Of a stretch of DNA of 63,405 nucleotides, positions 7,279-15,666 are shown in pieces. Each line of letters opens with the position of its first letter. Positions within the stretch are counted from its first letter, which is position 1. Under the pieces are notes generated by a model, which was not told the DNA's origin, did not search any database, and saw nothing but the letters and a program-made list of their open reading frames with translations. A program made the translations under genes and the position numbers. The stretch is from Nisaea sp. (GTDB lineage: Bacteria; Pseudomonadota; Alphaproteobacteria; Thalassobaculales; Thalassobaculaceae): assembly GCF_017640745.1 (NCBI RefSeq), contig NZ_JAEPQA010000028.1:1-63405 (forward strand), given 5' to 3'.

Positions 7279-9672
7279 TCAGTCCCCGTGATGTCCTTCG
7301 GACACCGCGAAATGCAGTGACCGTGATTTATCCGTCCTGGCGCGCGGACCGTTGCCGGCGGTCGCGGGCCGGGCATTCCCGATCCTCCCGCTGTCCCTCA
7401 TGCCCGGAGATGCGGGAAACCGGATGTCGGCGGTTCGCGCATACTTGTCCGCGAGACCGGACAGCTGACTGATCATTTCGTCCACGCCGATCCGCAGGCC
7501 GCGTGAGGCGATGATTTCGGAGACGACCATGTGCAGCAGTATCCAGCGATGGTTCAGCTCGCGATGCAGGTCATCGAAATCGGAGCTTCGCAGACCGGTC
7601 CCTTCGCTCTGGCGATACGCGGCGAGATCCGGAATGCCGGCCATCCGGTCGAAGCGGCCTCTGATGTCTTCCTGCGCATAGGCCTGGCCCATGAGGGCCG
7701 CGAGCGTCCGGAAATTCGGATTGTACTCCGCCGCCCGGATGTAGCGGTTCCGGACGATCGCGTTATAGGCGATATGCGGATTGCGCGCGGCGATGTCGGA
7801 ATTCGCATAGGCGTCCCCGGCGGAGGTTCCGGCGCGGTGGTGATAGTTGGCCAGCGGTTTCGCCAGCACGCCGATATCCGCCTCCATGAGGAAGCGGAGA
7901 TTGAAGTCCCAGTCTCCGAGGACGGGCAGGCTCTCGTCATAGCCTCCGAGTTTTTCCCAGAGCGCGCGCCGGTAGAGAAAGGCGATGGGTGGAAACAGAT
8001 TGGCGACTGCCATTTCGGCGAGGTGGATGCAATTGACCCAGGCGTTGAATGGCCGGCGTTCCCGTTCCCGCACCTCACCGTCCCGGATATCCTCGGCGAT
8101 ATAGGTGCTGTGCGCGATGACCCCGGCATACCGATCCTTGTGTTCCTCGAGGAAGGCGACTGTCTCGGTGAGGAAATCGCGCTCCCAGCTGTCATCGTCG
8201 TCATGAATGACGATCAAGTCGGAGCGGCTGGCTTCGATGCCTGCATTGGAAGCGGCCTCCATGCCCTGACTCTCATCGAAGGAACAGAACAGGATGCGGG
8301 CCGGATCGATCGGAGCGGCCGCGAGAATATCCTGCACCGAATCTGCGTCGCCGCCGTCATTTACAACGACCCAGCAGTAGTTCCGGTAGCTTTGCGCCGC
8401 GACGCTGCGGGCGGCGCGTGCCAGCAACAGCGGGCGGTCTTTGGTCCGGGTTATGATCGCGACAGACGGCTGGAGGTCCGGCGCTGACACTGCATTCCTA
8501 AGCAGGCGTCTTTGCATCCGCTCCCTGCGCGGTCCGGCGAATTCGAGGGCGACTTGACCGGCTGGCCAAAGCGCATCTGCAATCCGCTGGGAGGCGCCGT
8601 CGCCGGCGTGGCGGTCCTTCGCCGGCAGAATGACGCCCACCGAACCGCTCCGCCCGAGGTCGAGGGATCTCGGCTTGTGGGCGAGCAGCGCCGCGGTTCC
8701 CCGGTCGGGAAACGAGATCATCCGTGACAGCTTCGTCAGCGCTTGCTCAAAAGCGCCGCCGATCTCCGAGAGGCCGTCTCCGGCATGCTCGCGGATATGG
8801 TCTGAGAGGCCGTCATAGACCGGATCCGCGAGCCTGCGTTCTCTTGTCCGGTTGTGGTTGCCGTTCCGGACGGCCTCGATATCGGCATGCTCCACGCGCT
8901 CTACCGACGGGTGGTTGGGCTCGAACAGGCTCTCGATCAGGTGCCGGTGACCGGCGAGGATCGTTGCCGGCTCTTCGGGACAGGGATGCGGGCTGTCGAA
9001 GAGCAGTCCTGTCATTCCGGCCGGACGCTTTCCGAGAATTTCGGCGCGGCCGATGCAGCCGAAATAGAGACCGCTCCACTCCCGGTCGGCGAAGGTCTGT
9101 TCGAGCAGCAATTGCTGGGTTCCGCGCCAACCTGTGTCCAGAAGGATCAGGCGGTCTGCGGATCCGGCGATCGTTTCGACATAATCCCTGAAGATCCGGG
9201 CCTGCTGGCGGAGATGGCGGCGCACACGCTCGGCGAGCTCTGTGTCCGACCTCAGGAACTCATGCAAGGGCTGCTGCGGAACGAAGGGGATGGCGGGACC
9301 GCTATTGCCCTTGTGCTCGGCGCGGAGTACGGCGCGAACGATCGTGTCCAGGGACTCGCCGTCGAGTTCCGTCCCGAGAGCCGTCATGGCGGTCGCCGGG
9401 GCTTTCCCGAAGGCGGCCTTGATCGCCATCAGGCGCGAGGAGCGGAAGAGGTGTGCGTGTCCCGGTAGCGGCGCTCCTCGTCGCCGGAGCCAGCCCTGGT
9501 AGAGGGATCTGAGCCTCAAACCGGCCCTCATCGCGAAAAGGATCCGATCCGCCGATGGATCGGTCTGCAGGAGATGTGCATGCAGCTTCACGAAATAGAA
9601 ATTCACAATCGGACCGAGCAGGTCGCGCCCGAGTTTTCTCAGCTCTGCCGGTATTGCTCGATCGTTGCTCAT
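7279..9672 (-). CDS. Fusion protein: HAD-associated domain plus family 2 glycosyltransferase
   Basis: 797 residues. Residues about 8-385 carry a domain with LLGPIVNFYFVKLHAHLL and ILFAMRAGLRLRSLYQGWL, then RLILLDTGWRGTQQLLLEQ around 175; this resembles the C-terminal half of large predicted HAD hydrolases of polysaccharide loci (COG5610-type), here split from its HAD half, which is the overlapping upstream gene. Residues about 403-640 are a GT-A glycosyltransferase: PSVAIITRTKDRP, VVVNDGG, and an acidic DDDD at 491-494 in place of DxD, followed by GGYDESLPVLGDWDFNLR. A helical tail of about 150 residues ends the protein. The ATGA overlap with the HAD gene and the RTX gene 40 nt downstream suggest the sugar transferred could modify the RTX protein or a co-exported glycan; this is inference. 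Confidence 0.82.
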   Translation of the reverse strand: MSNDRAIPAELRKLGRDLLGPIVNFYFVKLHAHLLQTDPSADRILFAMRAGLRLRSLYQGWLRRRGAPLPGHAHLFRSSRLMAIKAAFGKAPATAMTALGTELDGESLDTIVRAVLRAEHKGNSGPAIPFVPQQPLHEFLRSDTELAERVRRHLRQQARIFRDYVETIAGSADRLILLDTGWRGTQQLLLEQTFADREWSGLYFGCIGRAEILGKRPAGMTGLLFDSPHPCPEEPATILAGHRHLIESLFEPNHPSVERVEHADIEAVRNGNHNRTRERRLADPVYDGLSDHIREHAGDGLSEIGGAFEQALTKLSRMISFPDRGTAALLAHKPRSLDLGRSGSVGVILPAKDRHAGDGASQRIADALWPAGQVALEFAGPRRERMQRRLLRNAVSAPDLQPSVAIITRTKDRPLLLARAARSVAAQSYRNYCWVVVNDGGDADSVQDILAAAPIDPARILFCSFDESQGMEAASNAGIEASRSDLIVIHDDDDSWERDFLTETVAFLEEHKDRYAGVIAHSTYIAEDIRDGEVRERERRPFNAWVNCIHLAEMAVANLFPPIAFLYRRALWEKLGGYDESLPVLGDWDFNLRFLMEADIGVLAKPLANYHHRAGTSAGDAYANSDIAARNPHIAYNAIVRNRYIRAAEYNPNFRTLAALMGQAYAQEDIRGRFDRMAGIPDLAAYRQSEGTGLRSSDFDDLHRELNHRWILLHMVVSEIIASRGLRIGVDEMISQLSGLADKYARTADIRFPASPGMRDSGRIGNARPATAGNGPRARTDKSRSLHFAVSEGHHGD

Positions 9673-10589
9673 GGTGCGAATGCAATATCCCGGCGGAAAG
9701 CGGTCGGCAGGCCGCGTCCTCCGCGGAAGATCCTCTCGAAACTGGTACGCCGGGCGGCCAGTTCCGCTACGGGCAGGGGGACATGCAACGCCTGCCAGCC
9801 CCGGCGTTTCGGACTGAGATAGTCGGTCTCGAGATTGTCGCCGATGTGCAATGCGCGTTTCGGCGGGACCTGGAAAGTCCGTTCGGCGTGGGCAAAGAGA
9901 GTTCCCGCGGCTTTGCTGCCGAAACCGTCGGCGGAGGACAGAATTGTCGGACGTCTGACTTTCCCATGAGCGGCGCTGAAGATTTTTCGTACCTGAGGGC
10001 CTTCAAGGTAGGTGTCCGTCAGGAAAATCGTCCGCAGTGCCGGAAAACGGGACCGGACCGCTTCGAGTAGGGGATTGACCTGAACATCGTCGATTTCCGA
10101 GGCAAGCTCGCTTTCGATGTAGAGCCTCGTGAGTTCAGGCCGGCGGAGCAGACTGCAGACGGTCTTTGCGATCTCACGGAATGCGGGGTCGCCGCCTTCT
10201 GCTTTGCTGCCGTTCACGCTGTAAGCCGCTCTGGCGGCGGCGATACGGGCGAGCAATGCGTCTTCGATGGAGAAATCCGGAGTGCCGCCCGTCTCGAAGA
10301 CGGTCCGGTGGAAGCGCTTGGCGGCGCATCTGAACCTGGCAAGTTCGGATCTTTGTCTGCGCAGCAGGGCCGTGTCGAAGATGTCGATCGACAGCAGCGT
10401 GATCCGGTGTTCGGTCACCTTTTCGGCAATAGCATCGAGAAGGGCCGCGCGATCTTCAGGTGAGGAATAGAAGCTGCGTAGCCCGGCGTTCGCTCGCAGC
10501 GCTTCAAGATATGGCGGCGGGCCCGCAACCAGCGGCTCGGCCCGTTTCCCCCCGATTTTCCCGTGCCCGTCCATCGTTCCCGGCTCCAT
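9669..10589 (-). CDS. HAD-superfamily hydrolase-like protein, first gene of RTX export operon
   Basis: 306 residues. Motif I SIDIFDTALLRR places the two aspartates at 69 and 72; motif II FLTDTYLE (about 211), a lysine in GFGSKAAGT (about 240) as motif III, and HIGDNLETDY (about 258) as motif IV are all present, so the protein should be catalytically competent. The helical cap between motifs I and II spans about residues 80-200. It corresponds to the N-terminal half of COG5610-type two-domain proteins, with the other half encoded in the overlapping downstream gene. The start lies after an AAAGG within a small GAGCC-GAAA-GGCTC hairpin. Substrate unknown. Confidence 0.82.
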   Translation of the reverse strand: MEPGTMDGHGKIGGKRAEPLVAGPPPYLEALRANAGLRSFYSSPEDRAALLDAIAEKVTEHRITLLSIDIFDTALLRRQRSELARFRCAAKRFHRTVFETGGTPDFSIEDALLARIAAARAAYSVNGSKAEGGDPAFREIAKTVCSLLRRPELTRLYIESELASEIDDVQVNPLLEAVRSRFPALRTIFLTDTYLEGPQVRKIFSAAHGKVRRPTILSSADGFGSKAAGTLFAHAERTFQVPPKRALHIGDNLETDYLSPKRRGWQALHVPLPVAELAARRTSFERIFRGGRGLPTAFRRDIAFAP

Positions 10590-10596
10590 GCCGATG

Positions 10597-10610
10597 AGCC
10601 TTTCGGCTCA
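10597..10610 (-). promoter_or_regulatory. Hairpin with GAAA loop holding the ribosome-binding site of the HAD gene
   Basis: On the minus strand GAGCC-GAAA-GGCTC forms a 5-bp stem with a GAAA tetraloop, and the only plausible Shine-Dalgarno for the HAD gene (GAAAGG) overlaps loop and 3' arm, about 9 nt before the ATG. It could damp translation initiation of the RTX export operon. Confidence 0.4.
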
Positions 10611-10641
10611 AGAGGAAACGGGATCGTGCCACCATTCGGTA

Positions 10642-10690
10642 TGCAACGAAAGAGGGTAAAAGGAATTTTATCTTCTAAATAAACCTGTAC
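10642..10690 (-). promoter_or_regulatory. AT-rich leader, probable promoter region of RTX export operon
   Basis: An unusually AT-rich tract (10655-10688) lies between the aldolase gene and the HAD gene. On the minus strand it contains TAAAAT, a fair -10 element, but no convincing -35 at the right distance. It is the only sizeable gap before the five-gene operon. Confidence 0.3.
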
Positions 10691-10706
10691 TCAGAAGGGG
10701 TTGCGC

Positions 10707-11453
10707 CTAGTTCAGGAAGTCGGGCTCTTCCTTTTCCAGCATCCGCCGCAGCGCCTTGAAGTGCCGGTCTGCGACGCGGGCATTCTCCGTCGACGCCTGC
10801 TGGCGGGTATGGGCGCGGGTCTCTTCCGGGATCGAGCGCAGCTTCTGGCCGGTCGACTTCGCCAGTACCTGGAACTTCGCCGCGCGCTCTAGGTAATAGA
10901 GATCGTTGAAGGTGTCCTGCACCGTCGGGCCGGTGGTGATGACGCCGTGGCAGGCGAGGAAGAGCACTGAATGGTTGCCGATCTTGCTTGCCATCCGCGC
11001 GCCCTCGTTCTCGTCGAGGGCGAGGCCGCCATATTCGTCGTCATAGGCGATCCGGCCGTCGAACATCAGCGCGTTTTGCTCGCACATCTCAAGGCGCCCG
11101 CCCTCGAGCAGGGTCAGCGCCGTCGCATAGGGCTGGTGCGTGTGCATGATGCAGACCGCGCTCGGCACCGCTTTGTGCATTTCGCTATGGATGAAGAAGG
11201 CGGTGTCCTCGACCGTCTCCTTGCCTTCCAGGATGTTTCCGTCGCCGTCGCAGAGCACCATCGAGGAGGCGGTGACTTCCGACCAGTGCCAGCCAAACGG
11301 GTTGATCAGGAAGCGGTTGCCGCGCATCACGCCGTCATCGTCCGGCAGGGCGAGGGAGAAATGGTTGTCGACACCCTCGTTGAGGCCATAGCGCGCAGCC
11401 CAGCGCAGAGAACAGGCAAGGTCGATACGGGCTTGGCGGATGTCGGTACTCAT
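10707..11453 (-). CDS. Class II aldolase/adducin family protein
   Basis: 248 residues. The zinc-binding histidines of class II aldolases are visible: His104 and His106 in IMHTHQPYA and His169 in LACHGVITTG; the N-terminal NHFSLALP matches the NxS motif. Members cleave or epimerise sugar phosphates or act on related hydroxy-keto acids; the exact substrate is not evident, and many alphaproteobacterial members remain uncharacterised. It is divergently oriented to the ThDP-dependent enzyme at 11604, with a 150-nt shared upstream region that may contain both promoters. Confidence 0.88.
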   Translation of the reverse strand: MSTDIRQARIDLACSLRWAARYGLNEGVDNHFSLALPDDDGVMRGNRFLINPFGWHWSEVTASSMVLCDGDGNILEGKETVEDTAFFIHSEMHKAVPSAVCIMHTHQPYATALTLLEGGRLEMCEQNALMFDGRIAYDDEYGGLALDENEGARMASKIGNHSVLFLACHGVITTGPTVQDTFNDLYYLERAAKFQVLAKSTGQKLRSIPEETRAHTRQQASTENARVADRHFKALRRMLEKEEPDFLN

Positions 11454-11603
11454 GCGGTGCTCTCCCTGCTGGCCGGCTTATGCGGACATAAGAAATTGTT
11501 GTTTTGCCGAAGATAGACCGGCGGCTAGGGTCGCGTGAAGTGTCCGGCTGCGAACGGGTTCAGGCCCGGCGTGGCGCCAATCGGAGAACAGGGCGGGGGC
11601 GGA

Positions 11604-13208
11604 ATGTCCGGGAAGAGCTGCGCCGACGTGATCGTCGGGCTGATGGAAAGCTACGGGATCGATACGATTTTCGGGATTCCCGGCGTGCATACGGTCGAGT
11701 TCTACCGGGCGCTGACCGCGAGCGGCCTGCGCCACGTGACACCGCGGCACGAGCAGGGGGCGGGGCTGATGGCCTACGGTTACGGACTTGCGACTGGGAG
11801 TCCGGCGGCCATTTCCGTCATCACCGGGCCGGGGCTGCTGAATGCGGCGACGGCGATCGGGCAGGCCTATTCCGATTCCGTGCCGATGCTGGTCCTTGCC
11901 GCGACCAACCAGAGCCACGAGGTGGCGATGGGGCAGGGTTTCCTGCACGAGATGCCGAACCAGCACGAGGCGGCGCGCACCGTGACGGCGTTCAATCACG
12001 TCTTGATAGCGCCGGATAACCTGCCGGAAATCTTCGCCCAGGCTTATGCTGTGTTCGACAGTGGACGCCCGAGGCCGGTCGGGATCGAAGTGCCGCGCGA
12101 TCTGTTTGGAACAACCTGTCAGGCTGAAACGACGGCATGGCCGAGGACGCCGAAACCAGCGCCGCATCCGGCGATGCTCCAACGCGCGGCGGCGCTGCTG
12201 AGCGAAGCGGCACGCCCGGTCCTGCTGCTCGGCGGCGGTGCCAAATGGGCGGGTGCGGAGGCCTTGGCGCTCGCGGAGAAACTGGGTGCTCTGGTCGTGA
12301 CCACGAATGCGGCCAAGGGCGTCATTCCGGAAACGCACCCGCAAAGCGCGGGCTCATCGCTTGAGCATGAAGCAACGCAGCGGGCGCTCGCCAAAGCGGA
12401 TGTCGTGCTCGCGGTGGGCAGCGAACTTGCCGAGACCTCCTTCTGGACGCCCGCGCCGGACCTGCGTCTCGGCGCAAAACTCATCCGGGTGGACATCGAC
12501 CCGGCTCAGCTGGTGCGCAGCTTCCGTCCGGACCTCGCCATTCTCGGCGATGCCACGCTCACGCTTTCCGCGCTCGCCACCCTGATGGAACGGAGCGAAC
12601 CTGCTGGCGGAGCGGCCCTGGCCGCGTCGCTCTGGCCGGAGATCCGGAACGCAAGCGACACGCCGGAGACCGCCAACCGCTGCCGGCTGCTCGATCTGCT
12701 TATGGAATACCTGCCAGCGGATTGTTTCATTTCCCTCGACTCGACCCAGGTGGCCTATACCGGGGCCTCCTATTTCCGGATCGGCCATCCGAACGGCTGG
12801 CATTTCCCGAACGGTTTCGGAACGCTCGGGACCGGCGTGCCGACGGCGATCGGCGCGAAGCTCGGGGCCCCGGATCGCCCGGCGATGGCGATCGCGGGCG
12901 ACGGCGGTCTGCTGTTCACGGCGGAAGAACTGATCGTCGCGGCCGAGCTCGGCCTGCCGCTTCCGGTCCTGGTCTGGAACAATGGCGGCTACCGGCAGAT
13001 CCGCGACTCCATGGTCGAAGCGGGCGTACAGCCGCTCGGAACCGACCTTCTGGTGCCGGATTTCTCCGCGCTGGCGAAAGGATATCGCTGCGGATATGCC
13101 GCACCGGAAAGCGCCGGCGATCTCTCCAGTGCGCTTTCCGATGCTTTCGTCGCGTCCGGGCCTACCCTCATCGAAGTGAGAGCCGAAGCGGCGTTTCTGA
13201 AGTCCTGA
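11604..13208 (+). CDS. Thiamine-diphosphate-dependent enzyme, acetolactate-synthase-like
   Basis: 534 residues with the three-domain POX/ALS layout: an N-terminal pyrimidine-binding domain with activating Glu50 in PRHEQGAGLMA, a central domain with a Gly-rich LLLGGGAKWAG segment, and a C-terminal pyrophosphate domain with GDGGLLFTAEELIVAAELGL ending in the NN dipeptide (about residue 460). The start at 11604 follows a GGGCGGGGGCGGA ribosome site; longer frames upstream have none. The sequence resembles 5-guanidino-2-oxopentanoate decarboxylase-type proteins (AruI group) and other 2-oxoacid decarboxylases more than biosynthetic IlvB, and no small ilvH-like subunit is adjacent. Its substrate is uncertain. 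Confidence 0.85.
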   Translation: MSGKSCADVIVGLMESYGIDTIFGIPGVHTVEFYRALTASGLRHVTPRHEQGAGLMAYGYGLATGSPAAISVITGPGLLNAATAIGQAYSDSVPMLVLAATNQSHEVAMGQGFLHEMPNQHEAARTVTAFNHVLIAPDNLPEIFAQAYAVFDSGRPRPVGIEVPRDLFGTTCQAETTAWPRTPKPAPHPAMLQRAAALLSEAARPVLLLGGGAKWAGAEALALAEKLGALVVTTNAAKGVIPETHPQSAGSSLEHEATQRALAKADVVLAVGSELAETSFWTPAPDLRLGAKLIRVDIDPAQLVRSFRPDLAILGDATLTLSALATLMERSEPAGGAALAASLWPEIRNASDTPETANRCRLLDLLMEYLPADCFISLDSTQVAYTGASYFRIGHPNGWHFPNGFGTLGTGVPTAIGAKLGAPDRPAMAIAGDGGLLFTAEELIVAAELGLPLPVLVWNNGGYRQIRDSMVEAGVQPLGTDLLVPDFSALAKGYRCGYAAPESAGDLSSALSDAFVASGPTLIEVRAEAAFLKS

Positions 13209-13212
13209 GCGA

Positions 13213-14022
13213 TCAGCCGCCGAGCAGGGCGCGTGCCTGTTCGAGGATGTTCTCGGGCAGGCGTGTCGGCTTGCGCGCGTCGAGATCGAGATGCACGCCG
13301 AACTGGCTCAGCTCCGCGAGGCGCTTCTTGCGGGTCGTATCGACGAGCCGGTGGACCATGCGGATCGAAGAGGAGCCGACATGGGCGACGGTGCTCTCGA
13401 CATGAACGAGATCGCCGCCTTCCGGCCAGTGGTCCATCTCGATCTGGAATTCGAAGGTCGAGAAACCGCGCCGGTTCTCCCTCAGGTAGCTCGGGCTCAT
13501 GCCGATCGTCGCAAGAGCGTGGAAACCCGAACCCGAGAACTGGTGGATCAGACCGCCGAGGCCGAGTTTTCCGGTCCAGTCGAGATCGCTCGGCCGCACC
13601 ACGTCGGTGCCGGCGCGAACCCATTTCGCGGATTTGGGCGCCGGCGCCCTCTCTTCTCTCGCCGGTCCGTCCCATTCGGCGGGTGAGCCTTTGAGGGGGA
13701 TGCCGTCGAGGGTTTGCTCCATGGTGGTGCAGAGCATGCCCGTGTCGGAGTTGAACAGGCGGTGCGCGATCACGGGTCGGAGTCCGGTCTCAATAAGACC
13801 GGTCTCGATATGGAACAGATCGCCTTTCCTGAGTTCGGCATGATACCGCGTGTAGCAATCGGTCGTCCGTGCCGTGCGCGGATCGACGCCGCTTTCTCGT
13901 AGATAGCGCCAGGCCGCCGCCTCAAACTTCTCGTAGTAATAGGCCACCGTGAAATGCTCGACCACGTCGCATTCCCAGGCCTTCACGTCGCCGCGGTAAG
14001 TCTCTTGGAAATCGGATGTCAT
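13213..14022 (-). CDS. Acyl-CoA thioesterase-like protein with two tandem hot-dog domains
   Basis: 269 residues. Two 4HBT-type halves can be seen: first half AWECDVVEHFTVAYYYEKFEAA followed by an RYHAELRKGDLFHIE strand pair, second half LDWTGKLGLGGLIHQFSGSGFHAL followed by FEFQIEMDHWPEGGDLVHVES. Both have the helix plus RxxY/ExxxxGDxxxIxT layout of YbgC/FadM-type thioesterases. A fused double hot-dog is less common than the single domain. It is convergent with the ThDP enzyme with only 4 nt between stop codons. Confidence 0.8.
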   Translation of the reverse strand: MTSDFQETYRGDVKAWECDVVEHFTVAYYYEKFEAAAWRYLRESGVDPRTARTTDCYTRYHAELRKGDLFHIETGLIETGLRPVIAHRLFNSDTGMLCTTMEQTLDGIPLKGSPAEWDGPAREERAPAPKSAKWVRAGTDVVRPSDLDWTGKLGLGGLIHQFSGSGFHALATIGMSPSYLRENRRGFSTFEFQIEMDHWPEGGDLVHVESTVAHVGSSSIRMVHRLVDTTRKKRLAELSQFGVHLDLDARKPTRLPENILEQARALLGG

Positions 14023-14299
14023 TCTTCCTGTCCGCTATCGGGGAATCGGCAGCGGAGAATAAACGGACATCCGTGCTTGAGGTCAATCGCCGGGCGCCGG
14101 GGCCTCCCGCCTGAGTCCTTTTATATGACTGTAAAAATCCTATGCCGAAGTCTTTCAATGTATTAGTTAAGGTTTGGGAGTGGGGAGCAAAAATGTATGT
14201 AAGTTTGGACCGGCTCGCCTTGGTCTCAATAGGTTGTTAAAAATTCAGGGTATATAAACGTCCGCAAAGACGCCCTGATACTTCCTGGTGGGGGACCAT
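14023..14299. other. 277-nt AT-rich intergenic region before the methyltransferase
   Basis: Between two divergently read genes; base composition is distinctly AT-rich from about 14115 to 14265. No conserved small ORF is supported. It includes the bulged stem-loop at 14245-14278 and AT-rich tracts such as GTATATAAA. Promoters for both genes must lie here, but no clear -35/-10 pair was found. Confidence 0.5.
14245..14278 (+). promoter_or_regulatory. Bulged stem-loop in methyltransferase leader
   Basis: TCAGGG (14245-14250) pairs with CCCTGA (14273-14278), and CGTC (14259-14262) with GACG (14269-14272). The 5' side has an 8-nt bulge TATATAAA while the 3' arms are contiguous. It ends 10 nt before the GGTGGGGGA ribosome site, so it could affect translation. 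Confidence 0.4.
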
Positions 14300-15226
14300 T
14301 TGGCCTTAGCGACTCAAGGGAAACGCATAGTCCGGAATGTGCGGCGCGCGTGGTATATAATCCTGCGCGCCCTGTCCGTTGACGAGCCGAAATTCCAGGT
14401 CGACTACGAGCCCGAGGAAGAGGAAGTCGTCCAGGAAGAGGTTCTCGGTCCTTGGCATCCGAAAGCCATCGAGATGATCGAGACGATCTGGGGCAAGGGC
14501 TTCAACATGCCGGGCGGCCCCCAGCACGTGTTGACGCTGGCCAAGCCGTTCGCCCTCGACAACCAGATGAACCTGCTCGACATCAGCAGCGGCATGGGCG
14601 GAGGCACCATCGCCGTTTCCAGCCAGTTCGGCTGTTACGCGACCCTGCTCGAGAACGTTCCTGAACTCGCGGAAATCTCCCAGCGCAACATCGACATGTC
14701 CGAGGTGCGCTCGAAGATCAAACTGCAGGAATTCGACCCCGCAAAGATCGTGCTCAAGGCGAACAGTTTCGATTGCATCCTGACCCGCGAGTTCCTGTTC
14801 CGCGTCGAGGACAAGACCCGCATGCTGCAGACGATCAAGCGGGCGATGCGGATGTACGGTCAGCTTTCGCTCACCGATTTCATGCTGGATTCGAACAAGG
14901 AACCGTCGCCGTCGCTCAAGAAATGGATCGAGTCGGACCCGTTCCCGATCCATCTCTGGAGCGTCGACCGGTACGAGCAGGAAATCGAAGCCCTCGGGCT
15001 CGATGTCCGCGTCTCGGAGAACATCAGCAAGGAATATCACCTGTACATGACGCGCGCGTTCCAGAGCTTTATCGACCGCTATCAGGACGGCAAGATCAGG
15101 GCCTCCAAGAATCAGCTTCCCATTCTGATGGGGGAGGTGGAGCGCTGGGCCCGGCTCGCGGCCCTGCTGGAATCGGGCGAGGTGAAGCTGCACCGTTATT
15201 TCGCGCTGAAGCCGGTCAAAGCCTGA
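14300..15226 (+). CDS. SAM-dependent class I methyltransferase
   Basis: About 308 residues. The SAM-binding motif I is [13 protein letters not shown] (about residues 92-104), with a downstream acidic [12 protein letters not shown] as motif post-I and [15 protein letters not shown] as motif IV region. The start is non-ATG: TTG at 14300 follows GGTGGGGGA and was chosen; GTG at 14288 is also in frame but lacks a ribosome site. An acidic insert ([13 protein letters not shown]) precedes the Rossmann core. The layout recalls phosphoethanolamine- or lipid-type methyltransferases, but the substrate is unknown. It is followed by the rpmJ promoter. Confidence 0.78.
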   Translation: MALATQGKRIVRNVRRAWYIILRALSVDEPKFQVDYEPEEEEVVQEEVLGPWHPKAIEMIETIWGKGFNMPGGPQHVLTLAKPFALDNQMNLLDISSGMGGGTIAVSSQFGCYATLLENVPELAEISQRNIDMSEVRSKIKLQEFDPAKIVLKANSFDCILTREFLFRVEDKTRMLQTIKRAMRMYGQLSLTDFMLDSNKEPSPSLKKWIESDPFPIHLWSVDRYEQEIEALGLDVRVSENISKEYHLYMTRAFQSFIDRYQDGKIRASKNQLPILMGEVERWARLAALLESGEVKLHRYFALKPVKA

Positions 15227-15282
15227 TTTTCGGGGCAGTGCGCGGGTCCTGAAGAAAGCCGGGAAATTTCCGGGATCAGGCG

Positions 15283-15311
15283 TTGACATCCGCCATCCAC
15301 CACCATATGTT
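15283..15311 (+). promoter_or_regulatory. sigma70-type promoter of rpmJ
   Basis: TTGACA at 15283-15288, 17-nt spacer, TATGTT at 15306-15311, about 55 nt before the rpmJ start. A GGAAATTTCC palindrome (15262-15271) lies just upstream of the -35 box. Confidence 0.7.
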
Positions 15312-15365
15312 CCGCGCTTCCCGAGGGCCGGAAGGTCCTCCCGACAGGTTTTTTGGACTCGTGTC

Positions 15366-15491
15366 ATGAAAATCGCGAATTCGATCAAAACGCTGAAGAA
15401 GCGGGACCGCAATTGTCGCGTCATTCGCCGTAAGGGCCGGACGTACGTGATCAACAAGCAGAATCCGCGCTTCAAGGCACGCCAGGGCTGA
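15366..15491 (+). CDS. rpmJ: 50S ribosomal protein L36
   Basis: 41 residues starting [17 protein letters not shown] and ending NPRFKARQG, the standard alphaproteobacterial L36. Too short for most ORF cut-offs. It is of the zinc-independent type: only one cysteine remains of the usual C-C-C-H zinc ribbon. It is monocistronic, with its own promoter (15283-15311) and a strong terminator (15515-15545). It binds 23S rRNA in the large subunit. Confidence 0.96.
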   Translation: MKIANSIKTLKKRDRNCRVIRRKGRTYVINKQNPRFKARQG

Positions 15492-15514
15492 TAGCCCCGG
15501 TCTGATCCGATCAA

Positions 15515-15545
15515 GGCGGCCGTCCGCAAGGACCGCCGCCTTTTT
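15515..15545 (+). terminator. Rho-independent terminator after rpmJ
   Basis: GGCGGCCGTCC - GCAA - GGACCGCCGCC (11-bp stem with one mismatch, GCAA loop) followed directly by TTTTT. Confidence 0.9.
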
Positions 15546-15666
15546 CATGTTCGGATCTTGCTTTCCGCATCGTGGGATACGATCTTTCCATCCGGAAATC
15601 GGACGTCAGATTGCTCCTCGGACGCGACGGTCCTATTGTGGCCGGAAAAGACCCGAGGAGAGCGAC

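Noticed and set aside
11454-11603. Search for shared operator between class II aldolase and ThDP enzyme genes
   Set aside because: No inverted repeat of useful length or clear promoter boxes found in this 150-nt divergent region.
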